The notes below the pieces were generated by a model. It had not been told where the DNA came from. It did no database searches and saw only the letters and a program-made list of their open reading frames with translations. Below are positions 22,158-32,728 of a DNA stretch of 64,000 nt, one piece after another. The stretch lies in the NCBI GenBank assembly GCA_032622095.1, contig CP136069.1, forward strand, positions 202,474,690 to 202,538,689. Direction: 5' to 3'. A program made the position numbers and the translations under genes. The first letter of the stretch is position 1; every line of letters begins with the position of its first letter. This stretch comes from Siphonodentalium dalli (Eukaryota > Mollusca > Scaphopoda > Gadilida > Siphonodentaliidae).

Positions 22158-25156
22158 GTCGGGCACACATCAAAAACGGTCTACGTAGCTCGTTTTGTCT
22201 ACTGTAGCCCGATTGAGCTACGTTTTTAATGTGATTTACACGCCTCCTGCGATTATCGCCATACCACGACAAAAGCGCATTTCGAATTGTCGTGCATTAG
22301 TTGTGTACCACTATCACGTCTACAAAGAAGCAAAAAACTCAACGACTCACCACGGCTTTAATACCTTTTGAGTGATTCAAAATCGATTTGTTTTGGTCAA
22401 TTTACCATGAAAAACCGTAAGAAATGATCATCAAAATCTCTTGATCAAAATGTAAATCTTCATCAAATCTGAGGTAGTTCCGGTCGCAATAGTGTTCGTA
22501 AACATCCGTGCGCAGGCGATAATCTGATTGGTTGCATTTAGCCGGGGATTAATGGTATACATGTTCTTAATGGGATTTCAGTGTAACATCTATCTGTTGG
22601 AATGTACGGAACGACAAATGGACAACCATATTTGTATGACTGTAATGTTACGCGAGGTGCTTCCAAATTTCAAAGTAGAGTTGTGAATCGTGTTTCCGTA
22701 GGTTGCCTTCTCTGAATGGCGGTCGCCAAACATTTAACAAATACTCGTCTCCGAGTGAAGCTGTTCGCTTTATCAGGTGAGCCACATAAACTGGACGTTC
22801 TTGACCTTCAAAAATAAATATCCTGCAAAAACAAATGGATTGTTCCCTACTTTTTATGGCAAAATCTGATACAGCCTACAGGTCTTAATTAAAACATCGT
22901 TAATTGCGCCTAAGCCGCGGTAAGTCGTTAGGTTTTTTGCTTCTTTGTACTAAATTGTAGAGTGTAGGCGCAATTAGACCCGATGGCACTAGAAATGTAT
23001 TTCATCATTTCTAGTGCCGCACGGCTTCCTATACCCTGTGTACAACTATCTATTTCACAACATTTTTCATCTAAACAATGAATGCTAGCCTTATTACCTC
23101 ACCATATATTTTCTGTCGGTACTCCCCGCCACAAGTTGACGCCAAAAGTTCCCACAATCGGCGCACCTAAATGCTTCTATCAGACATTTGTCATTTGTCA
23201 ACATCACAAAACACGACTTCCATCTGCCATGTTGTTGATTTGATGACCTTCACACGATCATGTGACGATGCGGGGAAGTCTGAACAAAACAAGGTCAAAC
23301 TACTGGATAACCTGATACAATCATTACTCATTTATAGCCGAAGTGTGATATCGCTGAACAGATGATAGGTTGAGAATAGAATAATCCCGACCGCTTATAC
23401 TGTATACCCAATGTTACATTTACATTGAATCTTGATTCCATCGGTGAATATATCCTGTTATTAAGTCTTTAAACTTATATGTTGCATACGTTGTAAGATA
23501 TTACGAAATAGTCTAGATCGTAACCATTCATGGCATATGCGAATATTAAACGTCATTTAAAATGAAATTTAAAAACCTGTGCTCCCTTCAGCACATTTTT
23601 TTGGTATGGCAGGAAGGGCAAGGTTACTACCTTTTCAATTATTCGGTGAACAAAAACAAGGACCAGTGTACATTAATTGGAAACAAATGCGACTACAACT
23701 GACAAAATAAGTGTAGTTGATGGAAGTGAACGTTCTTTACAAGTAGTCGGTAACAGTAACACAATGCAAGTTTTTCGTCTCGAAGTTGAAATCAATGCTG
23801 AGTGAATGCAAATGAGTTTCTATACATTGTATGTCATGGTTAATGGGTCATTCATATGTATTGGTTTATTTGCGCGCTCAATGACTCTTGTTGGAATTAC
23901 TGGTTCCTTGTCGCAAGGTGCAAAAATATGAAAACGTACTCAGCTGACCCCTCCAGCACAAATAGCCTACGGTAAACGTTAACATGTACATTATAAGACG
24001 AAACGTTTCCGGAGATGAATTGGGGTAGGCCTATCTAATTATAAGGCGCGTTATAATTAATATAAAGATGTGATAGCCTGATATCATAGTGCTCGGGCCC
24101 AGATTGCCATATAATTACATTAATATCCCAGTCAGTGTGTCGGCCTATACACCTGTATACCCATAAGGTATGCCTAACGCATATTTTCGATCAGTGGTAA
24201 TAACAGATGTCAATTTATCTCCTATTATGATGAAACCACTCAAATATTTCCGTTAAACATGTGACAACTGGAAGAAGACATGAATGTGCAAAACAACCTG
24301 ACTCAAGGACTGCCAACGATTGTTTGATCTAAGTAGCAGCCAACCAATAAGTGTCAGCTACAACTAAACAACAACAGAAACATTCAAAAAATAATATTAT
24401 TGTTCACACAAAATACCCGTGTATACATACCAATAGCGTACGCCTACCGACATAATTACAAGTATCAGACAATAGTATGCAGTTAGTTACAAATGGTGAG
24501 AACAAATGAGCAACACCGCTGAGCTGTGGTGGAAGACGGAGAACAATAGCTGAGATATTGCGAGATATGCTTTAATTGCAGAAATGAAATAGAACGTCTC
24601 TTTAATAAACACCTCTGCGTACGAAAATCGTAACCCGCCACCCATGCGAAAATATTGATTATCCAGTACTTTAGTCTGAAATGTATTTACTGCGGTACTG
24701 CCGACCTCGATGACAACAAGATGGAGGTCCATGCTTATTTGTATTGTGACAAATGACAAATGTCTGATAGAAGCATTTAGGTGCGCCGATTGTGGGAACT
24801 TTTGGCGTCAACTTGTGGCGGGGAGTACCGACAGAAAATATATGGTGAGGTAATAAGGCTAGCATTCATTGTTTAGATGAAAAATGTTGTGAAATAGATA
24901 GTTTACACAGGGTATAGGGAACCGTTAGCCGCCCTAATGGGCAGTTTGAGCTGATCATTAGGGCGGCGTAGTGTCTAAGGCGCAATAGTGGTACACAACT
25001 AATGAACGCAAATTCAAAATGCGCTTTTCTTCTGGTATGGCGGTAATCGATGGAGGTGTGTAAATCACATTAAAAACGTAGCTCAATCGGGCTACAGTAG
25101 TCTAGACAAAACGAGCTACGTAGACCGTTTTGGTAAATTTGGATGTGTGCCCGACC
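22158..25156. mobile_element. 3-kb foldback element
   Basis: Outer arms 22158-22317 and 24985-25156 share 'gtcgggcacaca' and 'gagctacgtag...'. Inner arms 23025-23215 and 24735-24920 are nearly perfect inverted copies ('gacgccaaaagttcccacaa'). The left arm is split by the MITE at 22323-22947. The 1.5-kb centre has no recognisable gene. Confidence 0.82.
22323..22947. mobile_element. Mariner-like MITE
   Basis: TA on both sides; 25-bp ends beginning CAAAGAAGCAAAAAACTC and its inverse with two mismatches. 625 bp, inserted in the left arm of the foldback 22158-25156. Confidence 0.72.
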
Positions 25157-26400
25157 TGTTTATCTCCCTCTTAATTATTAATATTATTGACTATCATTCT
25201 GGCAAACTCCTCACATATATGTTGACTGTAATACTCAATTACCGCAGTGATTGAAGTGAAGCTGCCCTAGTGTGAGTACTAGTGAGCATTTATTGATTCT
25301 TTGAAAATTGTGCCAAAATTTAGGTAACCTAATTTCGATGCACTTTTTTAAGTTTTTCGTTGATGACCCTTGGGTAACGGCTAAAAAAAAGTATTTATCT
25401 GTAATAGTACTTATATTTACCGCTTTCCTATTTCAGAATATGATAAACAAGTGGTAATTGTGCCGATAAACGACAATAACATGACTTTTAAAAAGTTTTG
25501 ACAGAGACAGATTTTCAAACCAATATGGCGGCCGAAGGTCCAATTCATTCTGAACTCTTTGACCTGTGACCTCTGGGGGTGACGGAATCTGACGAGGTTT
25601 GCCGAATGGGTCCAATTATTAATTAATTACAGGCGTTCGGGTATTCCCGCCTCTTACGGACAAAGCCGAAGTGTGATTTTCAGGGGCGTATTGTGATTTT
25701 TCATGGGGGTTTTTATCAATTGATGTCTATTTTAACTAAGTTATCAAAACAAAATAACTCACCGGTAGCCATTACTGCTTCTGTTGAATTGGAAGTCTAC
25801 TGTGTATTTATAAAACTGAAAATAAAATACACACGCATACATAAATATATTTAAAACCAAATATCTTGTTCCAGTATTATTAAAACAAAATTCGAATTGT
25901 ACTAGTATTATGGTTTAGAAACCGGCATTATATATATTTATTTTGTAACCGATGAGGTTGATAAATTATGCATAAAATAGAACGAATTCGATATATTTTC
26001 TATCACATGAGCGATACACAAAATAACGGAGATATTTTGTTGAAGTAACATACGATTTTAACTACATGTAGCGCCCTGCAATATATTAAAATAAAATTTA
26101 AATTATACATACTGATTTCTCTGGTGTTTTGTTTTGTTTTTTTTAAATAAATTATAAATTTTAGTACTTTATTGATAGATAAAATTTTAGATGTTGTCAT
26201 GTAGGTATTTTAACTATGATTCAACTTATGTGAATGTGCATAAAATTGATGTTACCCTGTGCTATCTATGTGTTTTATTTATATATGTAATTGTTTGGAA
26301 TATGTTCCTCCAACTTTTAAATAAAATTTATCTTATATATATTGCAAGGCGCTGCAGTTAAAATCGCAATCGTATTGTTATTCATATTAAAAATATCAAT
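25157..26400. other. AT-rich, nothing supported
   Basis: A 60-codon minus frame at 25433-25615 (MDPFGKPRQIP) has somewhat gene-like composition but no splice context or known motif. Confidence 0.4.
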
Positions 26401-26419
26401 TGCGGTCGATAGGGCCTCT

Positions 26420-27180
26420 ACACACAAAAAAACCGAAGTGCTAAACCTATCCTCTAGAGTGCTGTATATCACACTTAACAAGTGCTCGAATAGGGACAGC
26501 ACCCGAAGTGCGCGGACAACACTTATTCAGGTGCTAAACATATAGCACTTACCAAGTTTTACATTGCAGCACCCGAAGTGTAATACTACTGCACCTGGGG
26601 ATATGTAGAGATGCACTTACAAGTGTAGAAATAACACCTTATGACTACCTTGGTCCCGATTTGGAAATGTCTGAAGCACACTTAAACACTGATAAAACAG
26701 CACCTCAGAGTCCAGTGTGGACACTTGAAAGTGCAGAAATCATCACACTCCCAAGTGTTATTACCACACTGGTAGACACACTTCCAGGTGTCATTGATAC
26801 ACTTATTACCACACTTCCAAGTGTCATTAAACTGCACTTTCAAGTGTCATTACCAGACTTGTATATACACTTTCAAGTGTCATAAAACTGCACTTTCAAG
26901 TGTCATTACCACACTTGTATAAACACCTTCAAGTGTCATTAATACACTTGTATAAACACCTTCAAGTGTCATTAATACACTTGTATAAACACCTTCAAGT
27001 GTCATTACCACACTTTTATAAACACCTTCAAGTGTCATTATATACACTTGCTGGTACACTTTCGAGTTTAATTACCACACTTTATGATAAACTTAAAGTA
27101 TCATTACCACGCTTGTCACGACACTATCAGTGCCATTAATGCCCACACTTGTCTACATTTCCAAGTGCCATGTGCAGGCT
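26420..27180. repeat. CACTT/AAGTG dyad array with 33-bp minisatellite core
   Basis: CACTT and AAGTG alternate throughout, often as tight dyads such as CACTTCCAAGTG, CACTTTCAAGTG and CACTTACAAGTG. Between about 26920 and 27035 the array becomes regular, with a 33-bp unit ('aagtgtcattaatacacttg' and 13 more). It is open on the plus strand in places, giving an 11-residue repeat (VSLIHLYKHLQ), but that is a by-product of the 33-bp period. Confidence 0.8.
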
Positions 27181-27692
27181 TGTCATGCTGGAGTACTACA
27201 CATAAACTGAATATATGTGAATACTGTAAACAAAGTCAGATATAATCAGATATCCACACCTTTGGTAAGCACACTTTGTTCTGTGATGTGTTTTTTTAAA
27301 GATTATATCACCAATCTTCCACATACTTAGAATTACCGGTAGGGGATCATAACCGAGACTAGTATTATTAGTCCCAGATAATATGAGGCAGTTTGCAAGG
27401 GGGCTTTCAAATGAGTATGTCGTGAGAGAAAATCAATTAAGGTAAAAAATTTATTCAACTCTCAAAAATGAAAGAACAATGTCTTGTTCAACAAATAAAA
27501 TAATTTTTATCAATAAAATAACTATAAAATAAAACATCAAAAACATAACTGGCAAGTGACTTAATGACTGATATATGACCTTATAAACTGCATCAGCTTT
27601 TGCCAAAGGCACACAGAGGCACTGATAGCTCTGTTTCAATACACTGAATTATATTGTTGAATATAATTCAAAGTTTTGCTTCAGTAAATTAA

Positions 27693-27868
27693 CCCTTTAA
27701 CAACAGTCCTACAAATGCATGAATGATAATCTACTAAGTAATCTCAGGTATATTTTAAATTTTCTGTCGCCTGCTAAAATTTTCAAAACATCCCAACATG
27801 TGAACAATGACCATTACAAAATATCTGTTTGACAGTGAATGGAAGAATCCATACAGCCGTAAAAATGG
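27693..27868. mobile_element. piggyBac-type MITE, copy 1
   Basis: TTAA on both sides; ends CCCTTTAAC and GCCGTAAAAATGG. The left end lacks about 30 bp compared with copy 3. Interior shares 'ctacaaatgcatgaatga' with the other copies. Confidence 0.75.
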
Positions 27869-28394
27869 TTAAAGAAATGATTCCAGTTTCCTTTTATAAG
27901 TTTCAATTATATTGTTATAACTAAGAATTTAATACAAATTTTATAAAATGATTACCAAGGAACTGGGTAATAACTTCGATAATTCATGCCTGAAGTTGAC
28001 AGAGCAGCATGCAGAGTATACTGAAGAAATCAAAGATGCAGCTTGGGGGAATTAGCAGTGGCATTTGCCATTGTAAATGCCGCCACCCTGAATATTGCGA
28101 TGGCAAAAATAAGTTTAATTGTTAATCAATGGTATACATGATTTAGATTGCTGAACAATTGAAGGGTTGAAAGCTAAAAACAAAGCATATAATTTTGAAT
28201 ACTCAGACATGTCACTCTGTCATTTAATTTTGAAGTAAAACTGTTAATTAGTATCTGAGTATATTAAAGCTGCAATCCATGCACAGTTGCATGTTGTAAC
28301 TAACTTGTATTGTAATGTGGTATTTTAAAACCAAAATACACCAAAGTTTGTGCCGTAATACTGTTGCAAATAGAAAATTGCCGATGCAAATTAA

Positions 28395-28578
28395 CCCTTT
28401 TATGATGGGATGGATTCTCCCATTAAGTGTTAAACATAGTTTGGAATGGGCTATTGTTCACGTATGGGGGTGTTTTGAACATTTTAGCAGACAGAAAATT
28501 TAAATAACTGACATTTCTGAGTAGATTCTCATTCATGCATTTGTAGTACTGTTCAGATAATAAGTTCAACAAACAGCC
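28395..28578. mobile_element. piggyBac-type MITE, copy 2, inverted and truncated
   Basis: TTAA then CCCTTTTATGATGGGATGG starts the element; the other end breaks off at 'aacaaacagcc', directly against the 133-bp repeat at 28583. Confidence 0.72.
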
Positions 28579-28582
28579 TTAG

Positions 28583-28715
28583 TCAAGGTAATTATCAAGC
28601 CAAACATGAGACAAAATAATAATCCCTCACCAATCTACCAAAAACAAGACACCAGGATTTTGATGCAATATCAGTCACCTATTATTGTTAGGGTAGCACC
28701 AGGATTGAGAAATGA
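28583..28715. repeat. 133-bp direct repeat, left copy
   Basis: Matches 31463-31595 at a constant offset of 2880 bp with a few substitutions. The pair brackets the foldback at 28736-31137. Confidence 0.88.
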
Positions 28716-28735
28716 AGCATTATCTCTCATTTATG

Positions 28736-31137
28736 TTTCTATGATCACACCACGTATTCGAATGGCCTGATCTGCACCTAAAATGCTTATCTGCATGCCA
28801 GACCTCCTGCTCTGTGTTAAATGTAGATTTTTGTTGTTGTCGACATCACTTTTCAAGTACCACACCAGTAATTTTTCGCTTTTATTTTCTTCATATATGC
28901 GCGTTAGAGTGATAGTAAAGTAATCGTTGTGCAATAGCAAAATTTGGAAGTGTGTGAAATGTGTCAAACAAAATGACAACATGCCTGTTTTTTTTAAATT
29001 ATTCATGTCATGGTACTCGCATTTGCGTTGATTTCGAAGAAATGTACAGCTTATACACTCTGATCACAACAAATACCTCTTTACGAATTGTTTGTGTGCA
29101 TCATCTGGTGACAGCAGTAAAAATAAGATCGAATTTAATCACTTTGGGAGATATTTTTTCTGACAACTGTGTGTGCATATTTGACGTGTTATCTGTGATG
29201 TTGACAACTCCTTATCTGAGACTTAGGAAATTGACATCTTCACGACTCTACGTGTCCAAATCGAAATTAGCACTGGTGTGAATATCGGGATGGGAAATGT
29301 TTTCGAATCGAAATTTCTACAATAAAATTTACAATCGTGACATTTAGTTGCTGATCAATTAATCGGACCATTATTATTCACAGGGAAACGCTATGTATTT
29401 AATTTATAATGATGTCAAGACCTACAATAAACATGCACACGCCTGTCTATCGACCTACCTAAGCAAAATCTGGGCTTTCTGTAATTCACTTGTTTACTTA
29501 GCTGGAGAATATCTCACGTTGCGAGGGTAAATAATTGTTCGTATAGTACTAGATAGCATACATTGGTTATAAGGGATGATTGTTTTCTTCAAATTAATAG
29601 TTTGAAATTGGGATGTGTTGAAAATTCACGAATGGAACGCCTTCTAATACGACAATCAATTGAACAATCCATATTGGGCACTATAGAACAAATAACGATA
29701 GAACAAATATGTGTCCCTTTTGGGAAGAAAATATTCGAAATAAATCGAAATTAATCGATGGAAGCGTTTTCCAACAGGTGTCTTCACATGATATTTAATA
29801 TTTTTTATACCCACGACGATAATGCAAATTTATTTATAAAGAAATAATCCATCTTCAAACAAAGCATGCTATACATAGTATCCACTGTCGAAAGTTTGTG
29901 AGAAAATTTGTAATTTACTGCTATCAAATTCCAATTAACTATTATAATAAAGCCTGACCCATGGTCAGCAGAAAATAAAGCAACATTTAATTGTCTATCT
30001 CGATCAGCTGTGGTTCTCTGGAAACAACTTAGATTAATTTGTATGTTTAAGTTTTAACTTTCATAAGGGACATATGGTTTCCAGACCCCCTTTTGTATAC
30101 CAACTTCAACTTTCCAGCAACATATTCACACAAAGCATAATCAAGTATATGCGCCCTATCGGGATGGGGGAATTGTTCAACTGATTGCCATAAAATTCGT
30201 TAATTTTCAAAACATCTCAATTTCAAACTATCAATTTGAAGAAAATAATCACCCCTAACCAATGTATGTAGTACTATAACAACAATGTTCTACCCTCGCA
30301 ACGTGAGAGATATTGTCCAGCTAAATAAATAAGTGAATTAAAGAAAGCCCAGATTTTGTTTTGGTAGGTCGATAGACAGGCATGTGCATGTTTATTGTAG
30401 GTCTTGACATCAATATAAAGTAAATACATAACGCTTCCCTGTGTATAATCATGTTCATATTAATTGTACAGCAATTAATGTCACGATTGTAAAACTGTAG
30501 ACAAATTTCGATAGGCAAACAACTCCCATCCCGATATTCACACCAGTGCTAATCCTCGAGTGAAATACTGAAAAAAAAATGCCCTTAGTACGATTTGCAT
30601 ACATACGGTCGTGGAGACATCAATTTCCTTAGTCTGGGATAAGTAGTTGTCAACATCGCAGATCAGACGTTGTCAAATATGCACACACAGGTGTCAGAAA
30701 AATATCTCTCAAAAGTGGTGAAATTTGATCTTATTGTTACTTATATTAACAAATGATGTATACAAACAATTCATAAAGAGGTATTAGTTGTGAACAGAGT
30801 GTATTAGCTGTACATTTATTCGAAATCAACGCAGATGTGAGTGACATGCCATGAAAAATAAAAAAATACAGGCATGTTGTCATTTTGTGTGACACATTTC
30901 ATACACTTCTAAATTTTGTTCAACCACACGCTATTGCACAAAGTTTACTATAATATAACTCTAACGTGCATAAACAAAGAAAATAAAAGCAAATACTTAC
31001 CGGCGTGGTACTTGAAAAGTGACATTTTCAATAACAAAAATCTATAATTAGCATGCGGAGCAGGAATTTCGGCACGCAGATAAGCATTTTAGGTGCAGAG
31101 CAGGCCAATCGATTACGCGGTGTGATGATCATAAAAG
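28736..31137. mobile_element. 2.4-kb foldback element
   Basis: Left arm 28736 to about 29680 and right arm about 30165 to 31137 are diverged inverted copies along their whole length ('cacctaaaatgcttatctgc' against 'gcagataagcattttaggtg'; 'tctatcgacctacc' against 'ggtaggtcgataga'). Spacer about 480 bp, no gene seen. Confidence 0.8.
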
Positions 31138-31462
31138 TGGAATGTGTTTGGTCATTTTCAAATTTTACATAACTTGCTTTTCTTTAAACTAAAATGGGTA
31201 CCTAACAAAAAAAAACACATTCCAGTATTTTTACAGAAGTTTACATATATGATCGAAGATACCGTAGAGTTCTATTTAAAATTATTGTTGATTTTCTATT
31301 CTTTCAATTGCGTCATCATGATATGCATAGGACGCTCCCATCCAGGCATTGACCAAACCTACATATGAAATTTGGTGATTATCGGATATCAGTTCCGGCC
31401 TGTGGCCTGTTGACTGATCATTACAAAATTGTGGATGGGCACAGACTCAAGTCTTCCACATG

Positions 31463-31595
31463 TCAAGGTAATTATTAAGCCAAACATGAGACAAAATAAT
31501 AATCCCCTCACCAATCTACCAAAACAAGACACCAGGATTTTGATGCAATATCAGTCACCTATTCTTGTTAGGGTAGCACCAGGATTGAGAAATGA
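31463..31595. repeat. 133-bp direct repeat, right copy
   Basis: Second copy of 28583-28715; it is followed by about 65 bp ('tttttcaggatttagtcaga') shared with one arm of the hairpin at 11233-11408. Confidence 0.86.
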
Positions 31596-31817
31596 GAATA
31601 AGAGAATTATGGTTAATTTTTCAGGATTTAGTCAGAAATATGGCTTGCTGCCATTCATCGGAAAGCTCTCGGGGTAAAATGAAAATCGGCATAACTTCAG
31701 TTGTGGTCGGCCCATCGCAAAAATATTTTCGGCAACGTGATCATTGGAACAGCGGGCATCGATCATGATGAATTTTTTTTCACCAGTCAAGTCCTTTAAA
31801 GACGTATTGAATCTTTT

Positions 31818-32265
31818 GTCAGATTTTCCCTCGGACTGTGAAAACATATTCTGATTGCCGTTCAGTCAGATCTCCGACCATTCACTGTAATGGCGAAGTT
31901 CCCACACCCTGGGTGGGTGTGGGACTTTTGCGGTTAACTTCATCCAATGTATAATTCCTTCGATAATAACAACGCTACCATTGTACAGAACAGTCATTTT
32001 CACGTAAATAGACATGCCCAAGCTTTAATATTCACTAAACATCAGTCATTTGAACATAACAACCATATATTCTGTTTACAAAAGATACTAATTATGCTTC
32101 TATACAATGGTAGCATTATTATCAAAGAATTATACATTGGATGAAATTGACCGCGAAAGTCCCACACCTACCCAGGGTGTGGGAGCTTCGCCACTACAGT
32201 GAATGGTCGGCGATCTGACTCAGAACAGCAATCAGAATAAGTGTTCAGTCAGAGGGAAAATCTGA
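31818..32265. mobile_element. Palindromic MITE downstream of gene B
   Basis: Arms of about 165 bp (31818-31985 and 32104-32265) from GTCAGATTTTCCCT to its inverse. Each arm also contains a small hairpin around 'cccacaccctgggtgggtg'. It begins 119 bp beyond the stop codon of gene B, so it probably lies in the 3' UTR or just after it. Confidence 0.8.
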
Positions 32266-32383
32266 CTACATGATTTGGTAACCTAGTCTCATCAAATTAG
32301 CACCAGAAATGAGAAAACAATTTTGATTCTTCATTGAGCAAGCTTACACTTGACATCTGCTACACAATTGCAGGAATGGAAAT

Positions 32384-32728
32384 TCAAAGTTCAGCTGGTT
32401 GTGATTTACTGTTCAACAAGTTGATGGTTTGAAAAGCTTCAGAAACCCGACTTGGAAACGCCGTACTGTGTTTTAACTTGTAAACATATACCTCTAGGAA
32501 GGTGTAAAAGTGAATTAACACTTTTGAGAACTGGAGGTTTAGCACATAATGTAGTTTGAACAGCCGGTCAACTGCAGTAACACAATTGCAGGATGCCGTT
32601 ATAGCATCCTGGTCTACAATGACGAAAAACTGAGCTGGCTCCGGTTTGCTGCCTAGACAAAGCAGAAAGGGTTGCTGTTGTTGTTTGGGTTTCCTTTGAG
32701 CAAGAAACTGTTGTACACTTGTTCCAAC
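32384..32728 (-). CDS. Gene B exon 7 (last, stop codon)
   Basis: A 345-nt exon after acceptor TATATTTCACAG, ending in TGA at 32384-32386. It encodes 114 residues: KPKQQQQPFLLCLGSKPEP, FFVIVDQDAI and VDRLFKLHYVLNLQF are the conserved C-terminal core. The 35 or so residues after the core (KLHSTAFPSR region onward) are not familiar. The 3' UTR would enter the palindrome at 31818-32265. Confidence 0.88.
   Translation of the reverse strand, partial: VGTSVQQFLAQRKPKQQQQPFLLCLGSKPEPAQFFVIVDQDAITASCNCVTAVDRLFKLHYVLNLQFSKVLIHFYTFLEVYVYKLKHSTAFPSRVSEAFQTINLLNSKSQPAEL

Noticed and set aside
25433-25615. 60-codon minus frame MDPFGKPRQIPSPPEV
   Set aside because: Composition is gene-like but there is no donor or acceptor with matching phase and no family I recognise.
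26661-27139. Repeat-protein-like frames (11-residue period VSLIHLYKHLQ)
   Set aside because: The period follows from the 33-bp DNA repeat; the frame changes along the array and no start, splice or homology supports translation.
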